From assembly GCF_014193585.1 (NCBI RefSeq), contig NZ_BLXY01000001.1, positions 726,033 through 790,032 of the forward strand: a DNA stretch of 64,000 bases, read 5' to 3'. Of the stretch, positions 54,923-63,297 are shown in pieces. The notes below the pieces were generated by a model. That model searched no databases, was not told the DNA's origin, and worked only from the letters and a program-made list of their open reading frames with translations. Every line of letters begins with the position of its first letter. Positions within the stretch are counted from its first letter, which is position 1. A program made the position numbers and the translations under genes. This DNA comes from Geomonas paludis. Its GTDB lineage: Bacteria; Desulfobacterota; Desulfuromonadia; Geobacterales; Geobacteraceae.

Positions 54923-55437
54923 GCCACAACCTCCTGCATCGTTTCCCGATAAATGTCCGCGTCCTCGGCGGAAAATGCCGTAAATATGATCTTTCGGAGT
55001 TCCGGGCAGCTGGCCAGTGCCGCCTTGGCCTCTTCCAGCGCGATGCGGCAGGCCGGGCGCTTGGGGTAGCCGTAGACGCCGGTGCTGATGGCGGGGAAGG
55101 CGATACTGGTGAGCCCGTTTTCGTGTGCCAGCCGGAAACAGTTGCGGTAGCAGGAGCGGAGCTGTTCCGCTTCACCCCGGCCGCCGCCGTGCCAGACCGG
55201 CCCCACGGTGTGGATCACGTGCTGCGCCGGGAGCCGGTATCCGCCGGTGATCTTCGCCTCTCCGGTGGGGCATCCCCCGAGGGTGCGGCACTCGGCGAGC
55301 AGTTCCGGGCCCGCCGCCCGGTGAATGGCGCCGTCCACCCCGCCCCCGCCCAAAAGCGAGCTGTTGGCAGCGTTGACGATGGCGTCCACCGTCACCTTGG
55401 TGATATCTCCCTGTACGATCTCGATTTTGTCGCGCAT
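54919..55437 (-). CDS. Macrodomain protein, O-acetyl-ADP-ribose deacetylase type
   Basis: A 172-residue macrodomain, likely to remove ADP-ribose or acetyl groups from ADP-ribose derivatives. The fold is seen from [39 protein letters not shown] (residues 5-43), with the catalytic Asn/Asp region and the glycine-rich loop. [13 protein letters not shown] (about 113-125) is the second phosphate loop. AGGAGGTG precedes the ATG. The dtd gene overlaps its end by four bases. Together with nfo upstream it forms a repair and quality-control run. Confidence 0.92.
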   Translation of the reverse strand: MRDKIEIVQGDITKVTVDAIVNAANSSLLGGGGVDGAIHRAAGPELLAECRTLGGCPTGEAKITGGYRLPAQHVIHTVGPVWHGGGRGEAEQLRSCYRNCFRLAHENGLTSIAFPAISTGVYGYPKRPACRIALEEAKAALASCPELRKIIFTAFSAEDADIYRETMQEVVA

Positions 55438-55461
55438 GCCGCACCTCCTGCCGGTGCCGGA

Positions 55462-56313
55462 TCAGCCTTCGATCAGGCTCCGCAAAAGTTTCAGGTTCAC
55501 CGCGTCCATCTCGTCCTCGTCCCCTTTGGGCGTTTCGATCACCTTGGGGACCAGGGCGAAGTGCGGGTCGTTCAGGATGAAGCGGAAGGGCTCCAGCCCG
55601 AGCGTGCCGGCGCCGATGTGCTCGTGGCGGTCCACCTTGCAGCCGAGCCCCTTCTTGGAGTCGTTCAAGTGGAAGGCCATCAGCCGGTCGATGCCGAGCA
55701 GGGCGTCGAATTCGTCGAAGGTCCTGCGGTAGCCGTCGTGGTCGGCAATGGGATAGCCGGAGGCGAAGGCGTGGCAGGTGTCGAAGCAGACGCCGAAGCG
55801 GGTCGGGTCGGAGCAGCCGGTCACGATCGCCTTCAGGTGCTCGAACTTGTAGCCCAGGTTGCTCCCCTGGCCGGCGGTGTTTTCCAGCAGCACCTTGCCG
55901 GTGAACTGCGGCACCTCGCCGAAGAGCTGGTCGAAGGCCTCGCAGACGCGCCGGATGCCGACCTCCTCGCCGTCGCCGTTGTGCGAGCCCGGGTGCATGA
56001 CCACCTTGTCGATGCCCAGCTTGGCGCAGCGCTCCAGTTCCTCCCGGAAGGCGATCAGGCTCTTGTCCTTCACGTCGCCGGGGGCTGCTGCCAGGTTGAT
56101 CAGGTAGATGTCATGGCTCATGACGCTCTTCATGCCGCTGGCCGCGAACTTGTCCCGGAACAGCTTGGCGTCGGCGTCGGAAATCGCCTTGCCGCGCCAC
56201 TGGTTCGAGTTCTGGGTGAAGACCTGGATGACACCGCAGCCGGAGGCGACCCCGCGGTCGACGGCGTTGTGGATCCCTCCCGAAATGGAGACGTGCGCGC
56301 CCAGAAGATCCAT
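55462..56313 (-). CDS. nfo: Endonuclease IV (AP endonuclease)
   Basis: A 283-residue zinc-dependent endonuclease that cuts 5' to abasic sites in DNA. Conserved zinc-ligand regions visible are GAHVSISGG, VMHPGSHNGDG, LLENTAGQGSNLG, GVCFDTCHAFASGY, LNDSKKGLGCKVDRHEHIGAG and a final VIETPKGDEDEM. The trinuclear zinc site is complete. ATG 56313 shares one base with the HIT gene stop (TAATG), and GGGGAGGG precedes it. It is probably translated with the HIT gene. Confidence 0.95.
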   Translation of the reverse strand: MDLLGAHVSISGGIHNAVDRGVASGCGVIQVFTQNSNQWRGKAISDADAKLFRDKFAASGMKSVMSHDIYLINLAAAPGDVKDKSLIAFREELERCAKLGIDKVVMHPGSHNGDGEEVGIRRVCEAFDQLFGEVPQFTGKVLLENTAGQGSNLGYKFEHLKAIVTGCSDPTRFGVCFDTCHAFASGYPIADHDGYRRTFDEFDALLGIDRLMAFHLNDSKKGLGCKVDRHEHIGAGTLGLEPFRFILNDPHFALVPKVIETPKGDEDEMDAVNLKLLRSLIEG

Positions 56314-56750
56314 TACGCCCTCCCCTTGATGCCCAGTTTGCCGAGGTGGGTCCTGATCAGCTCGGTCCTGGCCTGGTACTCCTCGCTTTTCAGGATCAGC
56401 TCCTGGTGCGGCTCGCTCCAGTGCGGGCGCGGCCAAAGCGCGTCGGACGAGCGGCGCGGCACCACGTGCCAGTGCATGTGCGGCGCCATGTTGCCGAGCA
56501 GCTCATAGTTGATCTTGTCCGGGCTGAAGGCGTTGTAGAGGGCTTCAGCCACGGCGCAGACCTCCGCCATCACGCCGTTGCGCACCGTCTCGGAGAGGTG
56601 GAACAGTTCGGTGACGTGGTCCTTGGTATAGACGAAGCAGTACCCGGCGAAGAACTGGTCCCGGTTCAGGGAAACCATGGTGTGTTCCAGCTCGATGACG
56701 CGCTGGTCCACATCGTCCTGCCACTTGGTGCAGATGGGGCATGAGTTCAC
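56313..56750 (-). CDS. HIT-family nucleotide-binding protein
   Basis: A 145-residue histidine-triad protein, a nucleotide hydrolase or transferase. The triad H-x-H-x-H appears in MAPHMHWHVVPR, and CPIC near the start (residues 4-7) suggests a zinc pair as in several HIT proteins. It begins with GTG after AGGAG. It is upstream of nfo with a one-base overlap. Substrates for this branch are not established. Confidence 0.88.
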   Translation of the reverse strand: MNSCPICTKWQDDVDQRVIELEHTMVSLNRDQFFAGYCFVYTKDHVTELFHLSETVRNGVMAEVCAVAEALYNAFSPDKINYELLGNMAPHMHWHVVPRRSSDALWPRPHWSEPHQELILKSEEYQARTELIRTHLGKLGIKGRA

Positions 56751-56781
56751 GAAAAGCTCCTAAAGGCAGATGAAATTAAGC

Positions 56782-56846
56782 AGATTGAGATTAAGACTAA
56801 GATTGAGACTTCACCTTAATCTTAATCTCAGTCTTAATCTCAATCT
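56782..56846. repeat. Hairpin built from ttaatct/agattaa hexamer-like repeats
   Basis: The arm agattgagattaagact (56782-56798) is the perfect reverse complement of 56830-56846. Both flanks continue with ttaatc/gattaa units, so a stem of well over 17 bases may form. It lies between the HIT gene and dapF and separates their transcripts. AT-rich, unlike the G/C dispersed elements. Confidence 0.85.
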
Positions 56847-56851
56847 TAATC

Positions 56852-57691
56852 TTAATCTATGTTTATCTCGCCGCTGAAGACCTCGACCGCCGGGCCAGTC
56901 ATGTAGATGTTGCCGTCCTCGCTCCACTCCATTTCGAGGTCGCCGCCGGTCAGGTGGTTCAGGATCTTCTTCTCGGTCAGGCCGTTCAGCACGCAGGCTG
57001 CGGTGACCGCGCTGGAGCCGGTGCCGCAGGCGAGTGTCTCGCCGGCGCCGCGCTCCCAGGTGCGCTGGCGCACTTCGGTGCGCGAGATCACCTGCACGAA
57101 CTCGACGTTGGTGCGGCGCGGGAACAGCTCGTGGTTCTCGATTAGCGGCCCGTACTTCGCCACCTCGAAGTTGTCGACGTCATCGACGAAAATGACGCAG
57201 TGGGGATTCCCCATCGAGGCGCAGGTGATGTTGAAGGTGGAGTGCAGGATGTTGAGCGGTTCGCTAATCACCTTCTCTTCAGGATTCCCGACCATCGGGA
57301 TCTCCTTGCGGATGAGGCGGGGCGGTCCCATGTTGACCCGCACTTTCTCCACCTTGCCGTCGGCGCCGGTAAAAAGCTGGAGGGTGAGGATCCCGGCGCC
57401 GGTCTCGGCGGTGATCTCCTTCTTGGCGACGATGCCGTGGTCGTAGGCGTACTTGGCGACGCAGCGGATGCCGTTACCGCACATCTCGCTCTCGGAGCCG
57501 TCGGAGTTGAACATGCGCATCCTGACGTCGGCCACCTCGCTGGGCATGATCAGGATCAAGCCGTCGGAGCCGATGCCGAAGTTGCGGTTGGACACCTTGA
57601 CGGCCACGGCGGCGGGGTCCTGCACGGTTGCTTCGAAACAGTTGACGTAGACGTAGTCGTTGCCGGCACCCTGCATCTTTGTGAATTTCAT
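56852..57691 (-). CDS. dapF: Diaminopimelate epimerase
   Basis: A 279-residue enzyme that converts LL- to meso-diaminopimelate for lysine and peptidoglycan. Both catalytic cysteines are in place: C71 in MCGNGIRC and the second in LACGTGSSA. KMQGAGNDYVYVN at the start and ASMGNPHCVIFVDDV in the middle are standard. The start is ATG 57691, and an extension to 57751 is rejected. An AT-rich intergenic region precedes it, so it likely has its own promoter. Confidence 0.95.
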   Translation of the reverse strand: MKFTKMQGAGNDYVYVNCFEATVQDPAAVAVKVSNRNFGIGSDGLILIMPSEVADVRMRMFNSDGSESEMCGNGIRCVAKYAYDHGIVAKKEITAETGAGILTLQLFTGADGKVEKVRVNMGPPRLIRKEIPMVGNPEEKVISEPLNILHSTFNITCASMGNPHCVIFVDDVDNFEVAKYGPLIENHELFPRRTNVEFVQVISRTEVRQRTWERGAGETLACGTGSSAVTAACVLNGLTEKKILNHLTGGDLEMEWSEDGNIYMTGPAVEVFSGEINID

Positions 57692-57825
57692 AGAGAAAGA
57701 CCCCCAAGGAAAGTATCTACTGTAAATAACAAAAACCGTGTGCGGCAACAAGCTAAAACCGGAGTTGCTTGACCGGAGCGTATACTTTTCAGTAGTATCA
57801 TGAGAAAAAAAGGCTGGGAGGCTTA

Positions 57826-58035
57826 ATGGAAATCAAGAACAAAATGTGGATGAACGGCAACCTGGAGTGGTACGCCTACATCGGCGACGCCGAGGTTTTC
57901 CTGGGGAGCCGCGAGGTTCCGACGCCGCTGGAAGAAGGGGACAAGTGGACCAACATGTACGGCGACGTGTTCCAGGTCATCGACGGCGCCATCACCCTGG
58001 TGGAGCGGGTCGAGCCGCCGCAGCGGTACTGGTGA
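57826..58035 (+). CDS. Conserved small hypothetical protein (69 residues)
   Basis: A small soluble protein beginning MEIKNKMWMNGNLEWYAYIGD and ending VERVEPPQRYW. It is aromatic-rich and probably all-beta, with no signal peptide or known motif. GGGAGGCTTA lies just before the ATG. I recognise no family. It is divergent from dapF. Confidence 0.65.
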   Translation: MEIKNKMWMNGNLEWYAYIGDAEVFLGSREVPTPLEEGDKWTNMYGDVFQVIDGAITLVERVEPPQRYW

Positions 58036-58085
58036 TATGGCGCAGGTCCGCAGTGGTAAATGCGGACATGCAATTCTTTATATTC

Positions 58086-58114
58086 TTGACATGAAAAATG
58101 TGGTATTGTATCCT
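58086..58114 (+). promoter_or_regulatory. Sigma-70-type promoter of the Rrf2 gene
   Basis: TTGACA at 58086-58091 and TATCCT at 58109-58114, with a 17-base spacer, 33 bases before the start codon. It is one of the few consensus-like promoters visible in the window. The region may also be bound by the Rrf2 product. Confidence 0.6.
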
Positions 58115-58146
58115 CGCTTAACCATTAAACAGCGGGAGATACAGAC

Positions 58147-58605
58147 ATGAGACTTTCCACCAAGAGCCGTTACGGCTTGAGGGCTCTTTTCGACATCGCC
58201 TACAACGCCGGGTCCCAGCCGGCGCAGATCCAGGACATCTCGCGGCGCCAGGACATCTCGCCCCGCTACCTCGAGCAGATCTTCCAGGGCCTGAAAAAGC
58301 ACGGCATCCTGAAGAGCAAGCGCGGCCCCCAGGGGGGATACTGCCTCGCCAAGAGCCCCGAGGACATCACGGTGCGCGCCGTCATCGAGGCGACCGAGGG
58401 GGATACCCTGATTGTCGACTGCGCCGGGAGGAAAAAGGGGGAGTGCGGCTTCGACGGGAGCTGTGTGACCCAGACGGTCTGGGAGGAGTCCAACTCCAGG
58501 CTGAACGAGTTCTTCGAGTCGATCACCCTGAAGACCCTCTGCGAGCGGGGTGAGGCGCTGGGCATCAAGCGGGAGCAGGATCACCGCTTCATGTACTTCA
58601 TCTAA
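58147..58605 (+). CDS. Rrf2-family Fe-S transcriptional regulator (IscR/CymR-like)
   Basis: A 152-residue winged-helix regulator. The N-terminal domain MRLSTKSRYGLRALFDIA, then ISPRYLEQIFQGLKKHGILKSKRGPQGGY, is classical Rrf2. Three cysteines (C92, C100, C106) in DCAGRKKGECGFDGSC match the 2Fe-2S-binding pattern of IscR-type members. It may sense iron-sulphur or sulphur status. A consensus promoter is just upstream. No isc genes follow; instead larE, a sulphur-transfer gene, lies 98 bases downstream, which suggests a sulphur-related control. Confidence 0.9.
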   Translation: MRLSTKSRYGLRALFDIAYNAGSQPAQIQDISRRQDISPRYLEQIFQGLKKHGILKSKRGPQGGYCLAKSPEDITVRAVIEATEGDTLIVDCAGRKKGECGFDGSCVTQTVWEESNSRLNEFFESITLKTLCERGEALGIKREQDHRFMYFI

Positions 58606-58703
58606 GTCGGCAGGCAGCTTTACATACCAAAACGACTGCAGCCGCGGCGGCTCCAACGGCTGTTACGTGTGGGGTGTCCCCGGGCGCGGTCCCGCGAGGC
58701 CCC

Positions 58704-59510
58704 ATGGCATCACCCCGGCAAAAATACACCAAACTGCAAGAGATCCTGCGCGAGATGGGGACCGTCCTGGTTGCCTTCTCGGGCGGGGTCGATTCCACCT
58801 TCCTGCTCAAGGCGGCCATCGATACCCTCGGGACCGAAAAGGTCCTCGCCGTCACCGCCACCTCACCCACCTACCCGGAAAGTGAACTGAACGAGGCGAA
58901 GCGGCTGGCCGCGTCCCTCGGCGCCACCCAGCTCCTGGTCGAGTCCAACGAACTGGAAATCCCCGGTTTCAGCCACAACCCCAAGGACCGCTGCTACCAC
59001 TGCAAGAGCGAACTGTTCCGGATCTGCAGCGACAAGGCGCGCGAGCTTGGCTTCGCCTTCGTCGCCGACGGCAGCAACACCGACGACCTCGGGGATTACC
59101 GCCCCGGGCGGGTGGCCGCTTGCGAGTTGAAGGTGCGCTCGCCGCTGCTGGAGGCCGAACTGGCCAAAGGGGACATCAGGGAGCTGTCGCGCGAGATGGG
59201 GCTCCCCACCTGGGACAAGCAGGCCTATGCCTGCCTGGCCAGCCGTTTTCCTTACGGCACCGAAATCACGGAGCAGAGGCTGAACCAGGTGGAGCGTTGC
59301 GAAGAATTTCTCAAGGGGGAAGGGTTCCGGGTGTACCGGGTGCGCTTCCACCAGGAGAGCGCGCGCATCGAACTCTCCGAGGCGGAGCTGGGGCGGATGC
59401 TGGAGCCGGGCCTGCGCCAGCGCACCCTGGACTTCTTCCGGCAGGCCGGCTTCACGTACGTGTCGCTCGACCTGCAGGGGTACCGCACCGGCAGCATGAA
59501 CGAGGGGTAA
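58704..59510 (+). CDS. larE: ATP-dependent sacrificial sulphur transferase LarE-like
   Basis: A 268-residue PP-loop ATPase of the LarE family, which builds the nickel-pincer cofactor by giving up the sulphur of its own cysteine. The PP-loop SGGVDST is at residues 26-32. The cysteine in ACLASRFPYG fits the sacrificial one. RCYHCKSELF adds a C-x2-C pair. I chose ATG 58704 after GAGG; an upstream GTG at 58674 is possible. No larB or larC is nearby, so it may serve another thiolation. It is downstream of the Rrf2 regulator. Confidence 0.85.
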   Translation: MASPRQKYTKLQEILREMGTVLVAFSGGVDSTFLLKAAIDTLGTEKVLAVTATSPTYPESELNEAKRLAASLGATQLLVESNELEIPGFSHNPKDRCYHCKSELFRICSDKARELGFAFVADGSNTDDLGDYRPGRVAACELKVRSPLLEAELAKGDIRELSREMGLPTWDKQAYACLASRFPYGTEITEQRLNQVERCEEFLKGEGFRVYRVRFHQESARIELSEAELGRMLEPGLRQRTLDFFRQAGFTYVSLDLQGYRTGSMNEG

Positions 59511-59513
59511 GCC

Positions 59514-59936
59514 TCAGCCGACCTCGACGGTGATGGTCTTGGGGATGACGATGGTGAGGACGCCGCAGTCGCAGCTCGCGTTGAAACCCGCGGCATCGAA
59601 GTCGGGGGGGACGGCGAAGCTCCTCTGGAAGGGGCCGAAGTAGCGCTCGATGCGGTGGAAGTTCTCCTTCCTGATCTCCTCGGTGTGCTTTCGTTCCCCC
59701 TTGATGGTCAGGGTGTGGTCCTCGGCCCTGATCTCGATGTCGGAGAGGTCCAGGTCGGGCAGTTCCACCTTGATGGTGACCGCCGCGTTGCTCTCGTAGA
59801 CGTCGGCCGGCGGGTGCCAGACCCCCTCCCTGATCTCCTCGCCGATTTCGCGGGTCCAGGCCAGGTCCAGCAGCCGGTTCATCTTGTCCTGCATGCTTCG
59901 TAGTTCGCTGAGCGGGTTGTACCTGACGATTGCCAT
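59514..59936 (-). CDS. Small heat-shock protein (Hsp20/alpha-crystallin family)
   Basis: A 140-residue ATP-independent chaperone. The alpha-crystallin domain (about residues 40-130) shows PPADVYESNAAVTIKVELPDLDLSDIEI, then HTLTIKGERK, then FGPFQRSFAVPPDF and GVLTIVIPKT. The N-terminal arm begins MAIVRYNPLSELRSMQDKMNRL. ATG 59936 follows GGAGGGAGAAG. It is convergent with larE, and no other heat-shock gene is adjacent. Confidence 0.93.
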   Translation of the reverse strand: MAIVRYNPLSELRSMQDKMNRLLDLAWTREIGEEIREGVWHPPADVYESNAAVTIKVELPDLDLSDIEIRAEDHTLTIKGERKHTEEIRKENFHRIERYFGPFQRSFAVPPDFDAAGFNASCDCGVLTIVIPKTITVEVG

Positions 59937-60040
59937 CTTCTCCCTCCGCTGGTGCGCCACCGGGCGCGTATTGGTAGGCAAAATTTAAGGGGAGGGAGCC
60001 GTTTCCTCAAGCCCCCTCCCCGTTGTTTCCTTCTCCTGGT

Positions 60041-60214
60041 TTAAATCCGCTTCCCTTTGGGTACAGTGTGCTTCAATTTTTTGGAGCCGTCGTAGAGGTG
60101 TTGTTTCACCAACTCCCTTTGTGCCTTCAAGTCCTTTTTCTCGTAGTCCATTGCCAGGTTGATTTCCATCCGCTGTGCCAATTCGTCGATGGTTTTTTCT
60201 TCGTCTCGTGCCAT
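60041..60214 (-). CDS. Small charged hypothetical protein (57 residues)
   Basis: A short gene encoding MARDEEKTIDELAQRMEIN, ending KLKHTVPKGKRI. The protein is largely helical and rich in Lys and Glu, so it could be a small coiled-coil or nucleoid-associated protein. GGGGAG lies five bases before the ATG. The only support is the start site and a clean frame. No family is recognised. Confidence 0.55.
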   Translation of the reverse strand: MARDEEKTIDELAQRMEINLAMDYEKKDLKAQRELVKQHLYDGSKKLKHTVPKGKRI

Positions 60215-60398
60215 GCTGGCTCCCCTTTTACCTGGTTGTTAACGCCGATGCCTAACTGCCTGAACTTGCTGGACCTCCTTTTTTGATTTTTGAGAATCAT
60301 AGCAGTTTGGATCTTTTTTGCAACAGAACATTTCGCCTTGATGCATAAGGGTTTATCAGATAATATGGCCGGGAAAATCCCAGTCGTGAGGAGTATTT

Positions 60399-60572
60399 AT
60401 GCTGCAGTACAAGGTCGTCGAGCTGAGCCATGTTTCCGAGGACACCATCGAGGAGGCGCTCAACGAATGGACCCGGAAGGGATGGAAATTCGACGCCATG
60501 CAGTTCGCCATGCGTGACGCCAGCAAGCGCCCGGCCATGGCCTTCGTGGTCTTCACCAAAGAGGAGAACTAG
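60399..60572 (+). CDS. DUF4177-like small protein (57 residues)
   Basis: Begins MLQYKVVELSHVSEDTIEEALNEW and has GWKFDAMQFAMRD, then AFVVFTKEEN. This is the pattern of DUF4177-type small proteins (Y-K-V-V, then a helix with LNE-x-G-W-x-F). GAGGAG precedes the ATG. The polA GTG follows the stop codon without a gap, so the two are probably translated together. The function is unknown. Confidence 0.75.
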   Translation: MLQYKVVELSHVSEDTIEEALNEWTRKGWKFDAMQFAMRDASKRPAMAFVVFTKEEN

Positions 60573-63251
60573 GTGACGGCCGAAAGAGAAACACTGTACC
60601 TGCTGGACGGCTCTTCCTATATCTACCGCGCCTATTTCGCCATCCGCCACTTGAGCTCCCCCAACGGTTTTCCCACCAACGCGCTCTACGGCTTCACCCA
60701 GATGCTCTTGAAGGTCATGAAGGACCGGGCGCCGGCGCACGTGGCCGTGGTGTTCGACGCCGGCAAGATCACCTTCCGAAACGAGCTCTTCCCCGCCTAC
60801 AAGGCGACCCGGAGCGCCATGCCAGAGGATCTGGCCCAGCAGATCGAGCCGATCAAGCAGATGGTGCGCGCCTTCAACATCCCGGCGCTGGAGCTGCCCG
60901 GCTGGGAGGCGGACGACATCATCGGGACCATCGCCAAGAAGGCGGAAGCGGCGGGTCTCGACTGCGTGGTGGTCACCGGCGACAAGGACCTGATGCAGAT
61001 CGTCACCGAGCACGTGACGCTTCTGGACACCATGAAGGACAAGAGCTTCGGCATACCGGACGTGATCGAGAAGTTCGGGGTGGAACCGGCGCGGGTGGTC
61101 GACGTGCTGGCGCTTTGGGGGGATACCTCCGACAACATCCCGGGGGTCCCGGGCGTCGGGGAGGTCACCGCGAAGAAGCTCATGCAGGAGTTCGGCACGC
61201 TGGACGAACTGCTGGCGCGGGCCTCCGAGGTGAAGGGGAAGACCGGGGAGCGGCTGGTGGAGTTCGCCGACCAGGCCCGCCTGTGCCGCACCCTGGCCAC
61301 CATCGACTGCGCCGTCCCCATCGACTACAACATCGACGACTTCGCGGTCACCCCTCCCGACAACCGCCGGCTGGCCGCGCTGTTCCGCGAGTACGGTTTC
61401 GCCACGCTCTTGAAGGATCTGACCAGTTCGCCCACCCTTTCCTGCGACCGCTACTCGCTGGTGCTGACCGAGGCCGAACTGCGCGAACTGGTGGCGAAGC
61501 TGGAAAAGGCGCCCGCCTTCGCCATCGACCTGGAGACCACCAGCCTGAACCCGTTCGAGGCCGCCGTGGTCGGCTACGCGGTGAGCTGCCACTCCCACGA
61601 GGCCTACTACATCCCGGTCGGGCACCGCTACCTGGGCGCCCCGGAACAGCTTTCTGAAAAACTGGTGCTGGAGCTTCTGGGACCGCTCCTTGCCGACCCG
61701 AACCGCAAGAAGATCGGCCAGAACCTGAAGTACGACTACCAGGTGCTGCAGCTGGCCGGCGTCGCATTCGCCGGCATCTGGTGCGACACCATGCTGGCCG
61801 CCTACCTGGTCAACCCGTCGCGCAACAGCCAGGGGCTGGACGCCCTGGCGCTGGAGTACCTGGACCACCGCATGATCTCGTACGCGGAGGTGGCCGGCAC
61901 CGGCAAGTGCGAACTGAACTTCTCCGAGGTGGACCTGGACCGCGCCGGCCCGTACTCCTGCGAGGACGCCGACGCCACCTTCCTGCTGCACGAGATCCTG
62001 CTCCCGAAGGTGCGTGAGCAGGGGATGGAGGAGCTCCTCTTCGACATCGAGATGCCGCTCATGGAGATCCTGGCGGACATGGAGCTGTGCGGTGTGAAGC
62101 TGGACCTGGAGCTCATGAAGGAGCTGTCCGCCGGGTTCGGCAAACAGCTCATCGAGCTGGAGGCGAAGATCCACGACCACTGCGGCGGCCCCTTCAATAT
62201 CAACTCCCCCAAGCAGCTGGGTGAGATGCTCTTCGAGCGCATGGGGCTCGCGGTCGGCAAAAAGACCAAAGGAAAGACCGGCTGGTCCACCAACGTCGAG
62301 GAACTGGAGCGGCTGGCCGAGCAGCACGAGGTGGCCCGGCTGCTCTTGCAGTACCGCAGCATCTCCAAGCTGAAATCGACCTACACCGATGCGCTGCCGA
62401 AGCTCGTGGACCCGAGGACCGGGCGCGTGCACACCTCCTACAACCAGGCGGTCACCAACACCGGCAGGCTCTCCTCGTCCGACCCGAACCTGCAGAACAT
62501 CCCGGTGCGCGGGGCGGAGGGGCGCGACATCAGGCGCGCCTTCGTGGCCGAGCCCGGGAGCCTGATCCTTTCCGCGGACTACTCGCAGATCGAGTTGCGG
62601 GTGCTGGCGCACCTCTCCGGGGACCGGGTGCTCAGCGAGGCCTTCGCCTCCGGTGAGGACGTGCACCGCCGCACGGCGGCCGAGGTGTTCGGCATGTTCC
62701 CGGAACTGGTCACCCCCGAGATGCGGCGCCAGGCCAAGGTGATCAACTTCGGCGTCATCTACGGCCAGGGGGCCTTCTCGTTGGCCAAGGAGCTCGGGGT
62801 CACCGCCAAGCAGGCCAAGGCCTTCATCGACAGCTACTTCGAGCGCCATGCCGGCGCCAGGAGCTTCCTGGACAGCTGCATCTCCGAGGCCGAGACCTGC
62901 GGCTTCGTCACCACCATCCTGGGGAGAAGGCTGCAGATCCCGGAGATCGCCAGCAAGAACGGCAACATACGGGCCTTCGCCCAGAGAAACGCCACCAATT
63001 ACCCGATCCAGGGCTCCGCGGCCGACATCATCAAGGCGGCCATGATCAAGGTCTGCCGCCGCATGCGCGAGGAGCGGGTGGCCAGCCGCCTGATCATGCA
63101 GGTGCACGACGAACTGGTGTTCGAGGTGCCGGAAAACGAGCGGGAGCTCATGGAGGAACTGGTGCGCAGCGAGATGGAGGGGGCGCTGCCGCTGTCGGTG
63201 CCGCTCAAGGTCGACCTCAACTTCGGTCAAAACTGGGCCGAGGCGCACTAA
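60573..63251 (+). CDS. polA: DNA polymerase I
   Basis: An 892-residue enzyme for Okazaki-fragment processing and repair. The 5'-3' exonuclease domain (1 to about 290) shows LLDGSSYIYRAYFA, VVFDAGKITFRNELFPAYKATR and GDTSDNIPGVPGVGEVTA. The 3'-5' proofreading domain (about 305-490) has D319 and E321 in AIDLETT, so proofreading looks intact. The polymerase domain (about 500-892) carries DYSQIELR (D669), RRQAKVINFGVIYG and the final MQVHDELVFEV. The start is GTG directly after the small DUF4177-like gene. Confidence 0.96.
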   Translation: MTAERETLYLLDGSSYIYRAYFAIRHLSSPNGFPTNALYGFTQMLLKVMKDRAPAHVAVVFDAGKITFRNELFPAYKATRSAMPEDLAQQIEPIKQMVRAFNIPALELPGWEADDIIGTIAKKAEAAGLDCVVVTGDKDLMQIVTEHVTLLDTMKDKSFGIPDVIEKFGVEPARVVDVLALWGDTSDNIPGVPGVGEVTAKKLMQEFGTLDELLARASEVKGKTGERLVEFADQARLCRTLATIDCAVPIDYNIDDFAVTPPDNRRLAALFREYGFATLLKDLTSSPTLSCDRYSLVLTEAELRELVAKLEKAPAFAIDLETTSLNPFEAAVVGYAVSCHSHEAYYIPVGHRYLGAPEQLSEKLVLELLGPLLADPNRKKIGQNLKYDYQVLQLAGVAFAGIWCDTMLAAYLVNPSRNSQGLDALALEYLDHRMISYAEVAGTGKCELNFSEVDLDRAGPYSCEDADATFLLHEILLPKVREQGMEELLFDIEMPLMEILADMELCGVKLDLELMKELSAGFGKQLIELEAKIHDHCGGPFNINSPKQLGEMLFERMGLAVGKKTKGKTGWSTNVEELERLAEQHEVARLLLQYRSISKLKSTYTDALPKLVDPRTGRVHTSYNQAVTNTGRLSSSDPNLQNIPVRGAEGRDIRRAFVAEPGSLILSADYSQIELRVLAHLSGDRVLSEAFASGEDVHRRTAAEVFGMFPELVTPEMRRQAKVINFGVIYGQGAFSLAKELGVTAKQAKAFIDSYFERHAGARSFLDSCISEAETCGFVTTILGRRLQIPEIASKNGNIRAFAQRNATNYPIQGSAADIIKAAMIKVCRRMREERVASRLIMQVHDELVFEVPENERELMEELVRSEMEGALPLSVPLKVDLNFGQNWAEAH

Positions 63252-63297
63252 GGTTTCGGCGCCAACGGCCGAAGAGGGTTGGCAGGACGGAGGTGTT

